Shown piece by piece: positions 15,401 to 22,700 of a stretch of DNA of 37,198 nt. Location of the stretch: the NCBI GenBank assembly GCA_015065445.1, contig SVQF01000001.1, positions 1 through 37,198 of the forward strand, given 5' to 3'. The DNA comes from Oscillospiraceae bacterium. GTDB lineage: Bacteria > Bacillota > Clostridia > Oscillospirales > Acutalibacteraceae. A program made the position numbers and the translations under genes. Below the pieces are notes generated by a model. It was not told where the DNA came from. It ran no database searches and worked only from the letters and a program-made list of their open reading frames with translations. Position 1 is the first letter of the stretch; the number at the start of each line of letters is the position of its first letter.

Positions 15401-16922
15401 CGAAACCTTCGGTATCGGCATGAACGGCGAAATCAAATCAGTTCAGTTCGGTATTTATGCTGCCGAGGATGTAACAGCATCAGACGGCTCAAAAATCCCT
15501 GCGGATTCACTCGTTTGTATGGCAAACTGCGATGAAAACGGTAAGATTGCGTTCAGTGTTGACCTTCCTATCGGCTTTAAGTGGTATGCAAAGGAAATAG
15601 CTACGGATGAGCATTATATTTTATCAACCGACAAGCACGAATTTGATACCAAGTACCAGGGACAGGAAGTAGAAACCATAAACATTGATTTCGGTAAAGA
15701 TGAACCTATTGAAAACAAACTGATTTACGGTTCGGTTAAGGGATATAAGTTTGACAGAGAAACCGAGAAAGCAATTAAGGGCGCAACCTTCGGCTTATTT
15801 AGGAATGACGAAGTTAAGTTCAACGAGGACACAGCGATCCTCACTGCCGTAACAGATGAAAACGGAGTCTTTGAATTTAACAATGTGCCGTTCGAAAAAT
15901 GGGCAATCAGAGAGTTAAAGCCTGCTGACGGTTATCTTGAAAACATAGATATTCATCACTTTGATGTTGAAAGAGACCAAAAGGTAATTGAAATCAAAGT
16001 TGCGAACGACCTTATCCCCGAACTCAAGACAACCGCAACAGTAGACGGCGAAAAGACTATCTGTGCAACAGAAACCTTTACTCTCACTGATACGGTTGAG
16101 TATAAACACCTCGTACCCGGAACAGAGTATGTCGTAAAGGGCGTCCTTATGGATAAATCAACAGGAAAAGAACTTGTGATTAACGGAGAAATCTTCAAAT
16201 CCGAAGTAACCTTTATTCCTGATACTCCAAGCGGCTCGGTTGATGTAACCTTTACCTTTGACAGCAAGTATATCAAGGCTGAAACAGATATTGTAGTCTT
16301 TGAAAGCCTGTATAAAGATAGCAAAGAGCTTGCCGTTCACGCCGATATTGAGGATAAAGGACAGACGGTAACGGTTAAGGTGCCTGAAATTAAGACCTCT
16401 GCAAAAGCTGACGGCAAAAGTGAGGTTGAGGCAAGTAAGAAAATCACCATTGTTGATACCGTAACTTACAAGAACCTTACAGTAGGTAAGAAATATGTAA
16501 TCAGCGGTGAGCTTATGGATAAGGCAACGGGTAAACCGTACTTAATCAACGAAAAGCCGATAAGGGCAGAGGTGAAGTTTACACCGAAAAAGAGTGATGG
16601 AACAGTTGATGTAACATTTGTGTTTGACGGAGGCGGCATTACAACTGATACAGAGCTTGTCGTATTTGAAACCTTATATCGTGAAGGTGTTGAAATCGCT
16701 TCACACGCTGACCTCAAGGACAAAGGGCAGACCATTAAGATTACCGTACCTGAAAAGACTACTACCACAGTTGTTAAGAAAACGCCGAAAACAGGCGATG
16801 ACACAAACAATACTATTTGGTGGGTAGTGGCAGCTCTTTGTGCTGCAGGTGCAATCGGCGCAGGTGTAAGCATTTACAGAGGCAGAAAGAAAAAGGAGGA
16901 AGCTGACGATGACAGTGAGTAA
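12465..16922 (+). CDS. Thioester / Cna-B / VaFE repeat surface adhesin, sortase-anchored
   Basis: The start is ATG 12465 (MAKKSKKLIALFL), preceded by AAAGAGG; the track's 12396 start lies across the terminator. This gives 1,485 aa. A signal peptide ends near AFA. An N-terminal thioester domain is suggested by YCIEPG (Cys86) and TQLLIWE (Gln161). About eight prealbumin/Cna-B-like modules follow (KTSEDGxVxxxKF..., KVDRETGKTI...). Two ~120-residue VaFE-type repeats end in VVFESLY and VVFETLY. TPKTG (1440-1444), a hydrophobic helix and RGRKKK make a variant sortase signal. It is probably a covalent-binding adhesin promoting mating contact or host attachment. Confidence 0.9.
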   Translation: MAKKSKKLIALFLAILTILSSTVIGLTAFAATKEDVYLINIPRGDDPVQSGWGHPSLDFMNGWDASSVDFTTVKAMGDYEGDCCYCIEPGVALFSGDSLSKEAEGFWDNYPEKYNKTIDPDTIKIFIGRIMQYGFTGKTSIDWKTNNKKGADELAHYMGTQLLIWEVIVGERDENFNKINAKDYGKDNVKQQIKSTNPLRDEIFAYYNSIEAKVKNHTVAPSFMAKSKNKAQTVELTWNGSEYTATLTDSNKVLSNYDFSASGLTFSKSGNKLTITASKAPSDTVTITANKGSKRKGVITWTDEKIGPITGTRQDIVTWGAEVNDPVKAYLNVKVSYGSCKIVKTSEDGVVNNIKFHIKGGNIDKDVTTGSNGSVQIDNLIPGKYTVTEYDINRYEPQSAKTVTVQAGQTASVSFSNVLKRGDLQVTKTSEDGLVEGVKFHLTGTSLSGKAVNEYATTNSSGVATFKDVLIGTGYTLTEVDTAIRYVIPDSQTKNIEWKKVTNASVNNKLKKFKVTVTKEDSETKNAQGDASLAGAVYGIYKGSTLVDTYTTDANGQFTTKYYVCGDNWSVQEISPSEGYLLDDTKYHVGAEAKNFTIEYNPLSNTVKEDVIKGKIAIIKHSDDGSTQIETPEPEAEFQVYLKSAGSYANAKASERDILDCDEDGFAETKLLPYGTYTVHQTKGKEGNEFMPDFTMYIAQDGKTYKYLINNAPFEAYLKITKVDRETGKTIPYAGAGFEIYDASGKKISQTFTYPKKTTIDVFYTSDEGYLITPEKLDYGKNYKLVEVQAPYGYVLDSTPIIFNVSKENATEEDALTVIKVKRDNIAQKGVINITKTGEVFACVTAVGGATLDEDGNETVFPTVYTPQYEVQNLKNAVFEIYAAEDIVTPDGTRRYQQGEKVDEITTGNNGTAKSKELYLGKYTLVEKTAPDTFFNANKQYDVELVYAGQDIRVTSTALSVFNERQRVEVTLTKAMQQDETFGIGMNGEIKSVQFGIYAAEDVTASDGSKIPADSLVCMANCDENGKIAFSVDLPIGFKWYAKEIATDEHYILSTDKHEFDTKYQGQEVETINIDFGKDEPIENKLIYGSVKGYKFDRETEKAIKGATFGLFRNDEVKFNEDTAILTAVTDENGVFEFNNVPFEKWAIRELKPADGYLENIDIHHFDVERDQKVIEIKVANDLIPELKTTATVDGEKTICATETFTLTDTVEYKHLVPGTEYVVKGVLMDKSTGKELVINGEIFKSEVTFIPDTPSGSVDVTFTFDSKYIKAETDIVVFESLYKDSKELAVHADIEDKGQTVTVKVPEIKTSAKADGKSEVEASKKITIVDTVTYKNLTVGKKYVISGELMDKATGKPYLINEKPIRAEVKFTPKKSDGTVDVTFVFDGGGITTDTELVVFETLYREGVEIASHADLKDKGQTIKITVPEKTTTTVVKKTPKTGDDTNNTIWWVVAALCAAGAIGAGVSIYRGRKKKEEADDDSE

Positions 16923-16998
16923 CTATATTGCAATCGGACTTTTAGTCTTTATCATCGCAGGTCTTGTGTTCCTGAACACAAGGAAAAAGAAAAAGTAA
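16909..16998 (+). CDS. 29-aa single-helix membrane peptide
   Basis: MTVSNYIAIGLLVF... is a short ORF with one hydrophobic helix (~residues 5-22) and a RKKKK tail. AAAAGGAGG lies 8 nt upstream, inside the adhesin gene, and the ORF overlaps the adhesin stop by 14 nt. The terminator follows directly, so adhesin and peptide share one transcript. The ribosome site and the membrane design make it likely to be real. It resembles small membrane accessory peptides, but the role is unknown. Confidence 0.6.
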   Translation: MTVSNYIAIGLLVFIIAGLVFLNTRKKKK

Positions 16999-17005
16999 TA
17001 TGACA

Positions 17006-17043
17006 CTAAGGGTGGCTATGAGAAATCACGGCCACCCTTTTTT
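17006..17043 (+). terminator. Terminator after the adhesin unit, 15 nt before the next gene
   Basis: GGGTGGC (17010-17016) pairs with GCCACCC (17031-17037), followed by TTTTTT. The next start codon is at 17058. Confidence 0.85.
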
Positions 17044-17057
17044 ACTTGGAGGTGTTT

Positions 17058-17645
17058 ATGAGTAAAAACGAAAAAAGAATGGCGGGAGAATATGAGGTCA
17101 TTCAGAGTATTGAAATCGGTCCCCGCGAAATAATCGTATGCGAAAACAAAGAAAAATCTCCACGCTATGTTTGTTCCTTTGTTGAATATTTCGGAGTGCT
17201 TGAACTGTATCCCGATGAAAAGGTCAGCGATGACTATATCGAGATTATGAAGGATTTTGTCGGCAGAATAAGCCACGAAATTGAAGAGCTTGAAAAGAAC
17301 AAGCCGAAGGAAATAAACATAATTACAGCCGAACAATGCGAGCCGTTATCGGACTTTGATAGTCTTGTCGGTAAGGTCGTAGTAGTCAGAGCAGACACGC
17401 TAAAGCGAGAATATCAGAGCGACAGAAATCAGTTGTATCTCGCATCCGGCGGTAACGGAGCAAGAGCAGGAGCAATAGGAAATGCCGTTTTTGCATACAA
17501 CCTTGATGACAAAAAGCAAGTGAGACTTGAACGTTATGATTTGCTCGGTGTTATTAATGAAAACGAACTTCCCGATTGGGCAAATAACTCACTTGCTGAA
17601 TTACAGAAAAGTATAAAAGAGCGCTCCGATATGGACGCTCGCTAA
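17058..17645 (+). CDS. ICE protein with LPD28-like domain
   Basis: The start is ATG 17058 (MSKNEKRM), with GGAGG just upstream. This gives 195 aa. The C-terminal half (VVVVRADTLKREYQ, QLYLASGGNGARAGAIGNAVFA, RLERYDLLGVI) resembles a domain widespread in conjugative-element polyvalent proteins, which I recall as LPD28; the label is from memory. The N-terminal half is unrecognised. It is the first gene of the long operon that contains the giant helicase/methylase protein, so a role in handling or protecting transferred DNA is plausible but not shown. Confidence 0.65.
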   Translation: MSKNEKRMAGEYEVIQSIEIGPREIIVCENKEKSPRYVCSFVEYFGVLELYPDEKVSDDYIEIMKDFVGRISHEIEELEKNKPKEINIITAEQCEPLSDFDSLVGKVVVVRADTLKREYQSDRNQLYLASGGNGARAGAIGNAVFAYNLDDKKQVRLERYDLLGVINENELPDWANNSLAELQKSIKERSDMDAR

Positions 17646-17667
17646 GACGAAAGGAAGGGATGAAAAA

Positions 17668-18018
17668 TTGATTTATTTTAATGAAACAATTGCTACCCGA
17701 TACGGTGTAAATGCCGCTGTAGTTGCCGAATACCTTATGAGCGAATTTTTATGCTCAGAGTCAACCGCTAAAAATATAAGGTGTTTGCGAAACCGTGAAT
17801 ACTGTCGCTGCGGAGCAAGGATGCTTTCAGGCGAGTTAATGTGCCTGTCGCAACATCAAGTAAGACACGCTTTTAACAAATTGGTTGAAAAAGGTGTACT
17901 TGTGAAAAAGCAACTCAGTAAATCTGAGTTTGACAACACAAATTGGTATGCCTTTACCGATTACGGTTGGCGTCTTGCAAGAGATAGAGACGGCGAGCAG
18001 TATGAACTATATTCATAA
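17668..18018 (+). CDS. Winged-helix protein, ICE accessory
   Basis: A 116-aa protein starting at TTG 17668, with AAGGAAGGG upstream; the nearby ATG opens a frame closed by a stop at once. The segment CLSQHQVRHAFNKLVEKGVLVKKQ is a recognition helix and wing, of the type found in replication-initiator/DnaD-like N-terminal domains on Firmicute mobile elements. CRNREYCRCGARM adds a Cys-rich stretch. It is probably DNA-binding and may regulate or prime the element's replication; the family assignment is tentative. Confidence 0.6.
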   Translation: MIYFNETIATRYGVNAAVVAEYLMSEFLCSESTAKNIRCLRNREYCRCGARMLSGELMCLSQHQVRHAFNKLVEKGVLVKKQLSKSEFDNTNWYAFTDYGWRLARDRDGEQYELYS

Positions 18019-18034
18019 AGACGGAGGTTAAAAT

Positions 18035-18289
18035 ATGGAAAAACCGAAACCTTTTAAGCAGAAAACAGCCGTTTTAGAGAAACTCTATAAAAATGGCTAT
18101 ACAGACAGAAAAAAGCTGGCAGGCCTCACCTTAGAGAAACTCGGTGAGATTAAAGACTTGAATTTTAATGATGTCAGCATCATATCCGAAATCGTAAAGA
18201 GTATTCGTAACGGTACCTTCTTTGCCTACTTAGGCGAGGAATGGGCTGAAAAGGAGGAAAACAATAATGATGGGACAAAAGATAGGTAG
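18035..18289 (+). CDS. Hypothetical small ICE protein (84 aa)
   Basis: ATG 18035 is preceded by GGAGG. The protein is basic at the N-terminus (MEKPKPFKQK), with a central helix-rich block (KLAGLTLEKLGEIKDLNFND) and an acidic tail. It has the look of a small HTH or helix-hairpin fold, but no family is recognised. Its 3' end overlaps the next gene by 23 nt, showing translational coupling inside the operon. Confidence 0.6.
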   Translation: MEKPKPFKQKTAVLEKLYKNGYTDRKKLAGLTLEKLGEIKDLNFNDVSIISEIVKSIRNGTFFAYLGEEWAEKEENNNDGTKDR

Positions 18290-18551
18290 TACAGATTATG
18301 TCGTGGTACAGGAATTACACATTGACGAAGCAATTCTGGTAATCGGTCATAATCAGAATATGGACGGAAACGACCTCTCTACCCCTTATGCTACTTGGGA
18401 AGCAAATTCCGAAATGAACAGCTTTTATTGGGGACATTATTTCAAAGATAAATACTCAGCCGAAAGAGATTTAGTAAAGCGTGGTATGGATAAGGTACGC
18501 TTTTATGACAGAATGCACGGCATTGAACAGTCGGAGCGTGATACCCGATGA
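18267..18551 (+). CDS. Hypothetical ICE protein (94 aa)
   Basis: Overlaps the preceding gene, with AAAAGGAGG upstream of ATG 18267; a second in-frame ATG follows directly. The sequence is acidic, with a VVQELHIDEAILVIGHN segment followed by ATWEANSEMNSFYWGHYF and a helical ERDLVKRGMDKV. A similar end (ERD/EKDIVDRAY) occurs in the next gene, so the two may be distant relatives. Function unknown. Overlaps the next gene by 4 nt (ATGA). Confidence 0.6.
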   Translation: MMGQKIGSTDYVVVQELHIDEAILVIGHNQNMDGNDLSTPYATWEANSEMNSFYWGHYFKDKYSAERDLVKRGMDKVRFYDRMHGIEQSERDTR

Positions 18552-18793
18552 AAAAGAAATTCTTTACCTATAAAGTAATCAGAACACTCACTATCGGCGA
18601 TGTTCACTTTCATATCGGCATCAGTAAAACGGATAAACACCGCTATGCTACCTTCTTTCACAGGGACGGAGACAAGGAATATGCGTGGATACGCTTCTTT
18701 GATTATCTGTTTGATGCTGAAAAAGATATTGTGGACAGAGCCTACCGAGAAATCGGATTACTTGAACTTAATATGCAAAGGAGGAATGAGTAA
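18548..18793 (+). CDS. Hypothetical ICE protein (81 aa)
   Basis: Starts in an ATGA overlap with the previous stop. It is basic and aromatic (MKKKFFTYKVIRTLTIGDVHFHIGISKTDKHRYATFF). The latter half, FFDYLFDAEKDIVDRAYREIG, parallels the end of the preceding protein (FKDKYSAERDLVKRGMDKV). No family is recognised. Its stop codon TAA shares one base with the next ATG. Confidence 0.6.
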   Translation: MKKKFFTYKVIRTLTIGDVHFHIGISKTDKHRYATFFHRDGDKEYAWIRFFDYLFDAEKDIVDRAYREIGLLELNMQRRNE

Positions 18794-19725
18794 TGACGGA
18801 ATATACACTTACACCTATGACTAAAGTGGAAAACCTTTATTCTTACCGTCAAAGTCAGCAAATATCTATGCAAACAGGATATTACGGCTATTTGCACGGC
18901 GACTTTGGCAAGGACGGAAAGTATTTTAATTCAACTTTTGAACAGTTCAGCGGTGCTCCCCTCCGTGAGCATTTTGAAACCGAGCGAGATAATCTGCTTG
19001 ATTTTCTTGAAAAAGAGATATTGCGTGATCTGCACGCTATGACAAAATACTGTGATAATCACGAAGAAGCAGCTTTTAAGGGTGCTTTCGGAAAAGATTA
19101 TGGCTTCCGTATTGATTCCGGTAACCAAACATTTCTTTTGGTAATGCACCCTCGTAATGTAGCCGATTATGCAGTTCATCTGTATTCATACGATAAGCAC
19201 TTACTTGACGAACATATCAAAAGAGCCGAAAAAGGTATTCGCTTTATTAATTCCAATTATGAGCCTCTTTTTAATATTGAGGACGGAGACGGAATTATGA
19301 TTAGGTATCCCGACGGAGATACCTCTATAAGAGCCTGCCGATATATAGACGATTACCATACTCAAATCGGCAACAGTATATATCATATATGCGAATTTGC
19401 GGAGATTACAGAGAAAAACGGTGCCACAGTTATTCCGTATCGCAATTCGCTTCCTGAAAAGTGTTATGTGTATGTAGATACCCGTGAGGCTTTTGGTATT
19501 GTGACCAAAGGTAAAGACGGGTTTGAACTTTGTGCAGAAGCAAAATTCCCCGATGGAAAACGCAATTTTGAATATGCTGATAAGCTCAATGAAGAACTCG
19601 GCATTACAAAAGCACAATCGGAAGCAATGACAATGGCAAGCATGATGGGTTGGGCAGACAAGCTTGCAGACCCCCGCACCTACGAACCAAAACAAAAGAC
19701 TGACTATGACAGAGGAGGCAGATAA
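18793..19725 (+). CDS. ICE polyvalent-type accessory protein (310 aa)
   Basis: Starts within TAATG at 18793, preceded by AAAGGAGG. The N-terminal part (YSYRQSQQISMQTGYYGYLHGDFGKDG, FNSTFEQF) resembles the LPD-type domains that accompany the giant helicase proteins of Firmicute conjugative elements. The middle has a beta-rich segment (YPDGDTSIRACRYIDDYHTQIG). The C-terminus GITKAQSEAMTMASMMGWADKLADP resembles linker segments between LPD modules. It ends one base into the giant gene, so the two are tightly coupled, perhaps as one functional assembly. The reaction is unknown. Confidence 0.6.
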   Translation: MTEYTLTPMTKVENLYSYRQSQQISMQTGYYGYLHGDFGKDGKYFNSTFEQFSGAPLREHFETERDNLLDFLEKEILRDLHAMTKYCDNHEEAAFKGAFGKDYGFRIDSGNQTFLLVMHPRNVADYAVHLYSYDKHLLDEHIKRAEKGIRFINSNYEPLFNIEDGDGIMIRYPDGDTSIRACRYIDDYHTQIGNSIYHICEFAEITEKNGATVIPYRNSLPEKCYVYVDTREAFGIVTKGKDGFELCAEAKFPDGKRNFEYADKLNEELGITKAQSEAMTMASMMGWADKLADPRTYEPKQKTDYDRGGR

Positions 19726-22700
19726 TGAGAAAATATGATTTTATCAGAGATTTATTTGATGAAAAATCCAAAGAAATTGTGCGCTCCCCTGACGCATGGC
19801 AGCACTTTTTAACTTCTGCTTGCAGGAATTACCGTTTGCGTTTTGATGAACAGGTACTTGTCTATGCACAAAGACCTGACGCAACGGCTGTTCTTGAGAT
19901 TGAAAAGTGGAACAGAAACTTTGGGCGCTGGGTAAACAGAAATGCAAAAGGCATTGCTGTCTTTATATCCCCCGACAGAGAAAAGCAAAGGCTTAAATAC
20001 TACTTTGATATTTCTGATACCCACGAGAGCAGAAATGCAAGATCTGTTCCTATATGGAACTTTAAGAGAGAATACTCAGAAGCAGTTATTGAAACACTTG
20101 AAGCAACCTTCGGCGAGCTTGAAAAGAAAGACGATATTGTTGATGCTGTTTTTTCTGCGGCGAAAAATGCTGCCTATGATAATTTACAGGACTATTTACC
20201 CGACCTTCTTGACGGTAAAAGGGACAGTTTTTTAGAGGAACTTGACGAAAGTGCAACAGAAACTTTTTACAGAAGAACGGTTGAAAACAGCATTGCGTTT
20301 ATGCTTCTTTCAAGGCTTGGTTATGATGCGACAGAGTTTTTTGAAAGAGAAGATTTTGCCGATGTTGTAAACTTTAACACGCCCGATACTTTGAGTGCAT
20401 TAGGGCTTGCAACAAGCGAAATCAGCGAAATGGCTCTTAACGAAGTATCCCGAACAATACTTTCACTTGAAAGAGAAAATCGCATAATTGAAAAAAATAA
20501 CGATGATAAATATACTGGGATTGTAATAAAAACCGAAAGGAGTAATGACTATGAGAGAGATAACCTACCATCAGGAAGGCAATTATCAGATACCGAACTT
20601 AGTGCTTCCGGTGAGGAACGACCTTCAGCTCGGACGGTATTCGGAGCTTCGCAGGAAGTTTCTGAAGGAACACCACAGAGTGAAGTACACGAGCCTTCTG
20701 ACACAATGCCGTCTGGACGAGCATTTAGCAGAGATACAGACGAGAGCAACCGAGATGAGAGAGAATCTTATCAAAGAAATGGCAGCGAAGGAAGGACTGA
20801 CGGAGGAACTGAAAGCGAGCGATATGATGACTTGGGTTCAGGGAATGAACAACCTTCGCAACAGAGTGGAGGAAATAGTCCTGAGCGAAGTGATTTATCA
20901 GTAACAGAAACAGAACCCGAATTACCTGCATTTACGGATGAAAGCAAAATTCTGTATATGCTTCAAAATCCTAAAAATGATTTAACACATCGCAAGGAAT
21001 TTGCAGTTCAAAGGTGGAGCGAGCTTAAAAGCATAGACGAAAAGGGCAGATATGTCCCTATCCTGTATGCAGGCAAGTGGGGGGAATTAGAAATTGACGG
21101 TGAAACCGTCGGCTACAAACACGATAAAGAGGGACTTCTACTGTACGAGGGCACTTACAAGCAGCGTACAAAGGAGTCTCTTTTTTCTTGGAATTTAGTG
21201 GCAGAAATCATTGACGGCTTAATTAAGTCCGGTGAATACTACAAGGAGCCCGAAAAGGTTGAAACAACACCGCAGTATTCACTCTTTGATATGCCCGACT
21301 TGCCCGCAGAACAAGATACGGAACAAGTATCATTCTTTACCGATTTCGGCATTTCACAGCAGATTATTGATGAGGCGCTATGTCTTGGTTCTAACGAGGT
21401 AAACAGCACTCTTGATATTGCTATGACTTTTCGTAGGGACAGAGGGACAAAGTATAATGAAATATGGCTCAAAAATCACTACGGAACAAATGGTGCCGGC
21501 TTCTTCTTTGAGGGCGAAAAGGTATCTGTTTGGTACGACAAAGACGGCTTCAATATTGCAAAGGGCGATACGGCAAAAAGGTCATCTGCAACGCATTTAT
21601 CTTGGGAACAGGTTGCAAAGCGTATTCGTGAACTGCTTGAACTTGGCAGATATATGCCACAGTATCAGCTTGATAAGGTTGACGACCATGAATTAACCGT
21701 AGTAGCCGATAGGATAGTTACCTTTTATCGTGATGCCGACAAGGAAGAAGGTGTCTCCTTTTTCCCCTCTCTTGATAAGGCATTGGCAGATAAACACGGC
21801 TATCCCGACCAAGTAGAAATTGTAAAAGGTTTACTTGCTAACCCCGAAACCTTTATTGAACTCACTAAGGAATATGACGAGTTTATGGATAACCGCAGAA
21901 AAGGCAATATTTATGGGCTTTACAGATATGCTTATCAGTATTCGCCGGAATATATTCACGAGGTTATTGAGGGTATGTCAATGGAGCCTGTTGCTTTCAA
22001 AGCACAAAGCGGTTATAACCCTGAACGAAAGTATTTCATTACCGAAGATGAAATTAACAGGCTTATTCGTGGACACTCCTCGTTGAGCGAAGCAAAATAC
22101 CGTATATATACTTTCTTTGTTAATAACTCAGATTTGCAGGATAGAGCAAAGATGATAAAAAATGAATACGGTATAGGAGGTTACGGAGGCGGTAATGACC
22201 ACAGCAACTATGATGGCAAGGGTTTATCCTTCAGTCACGGAAGCGGTCTTGAACCTTATGCAAAGGTTGAGTTAAAGTGGACTGATGTTGCAAGGCGTAT
22301 TGACCGAATGATTAAGGCTAACGAGTATTTCTATCCTGATGAAATCGTAAGGATACCCGAAATTGAACGGGAACATATTGCAAGAGACCTTACAAGTTTC
22401 TTTATGGCATTACCCAACGAATATGCAAAGCCTTATAACGAAAGCACACCCGCTTATGATATTCAAAAGGTCATAGAAGCGCAGCTTGTTGATCCACAGG
22501 CTCTTGAGAGCATTGAAAAAATGATGGATGATGCAATTTCACTGATGAACGAAGAAGATTATGTTGATTATCCATTACGCAAAGAACAGTATGAAACCTT
22601 TATTTCATTCAAAAATGGCGAATATCATCCGTATGCAATACCTACTCCGTCTAAACCTTTGCCAAGACCGAATAAGTTTTCTCAACCTGCTAAAAGCACA

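Noticed and set aside
20500-20910. Frameshift or gene split in the giant ORF at the tnpV position
   Set aside because: The giant frame is open through the whole region and the tnpV frame has its own start, ribosome site and stop; no broken domain is seen on either side.
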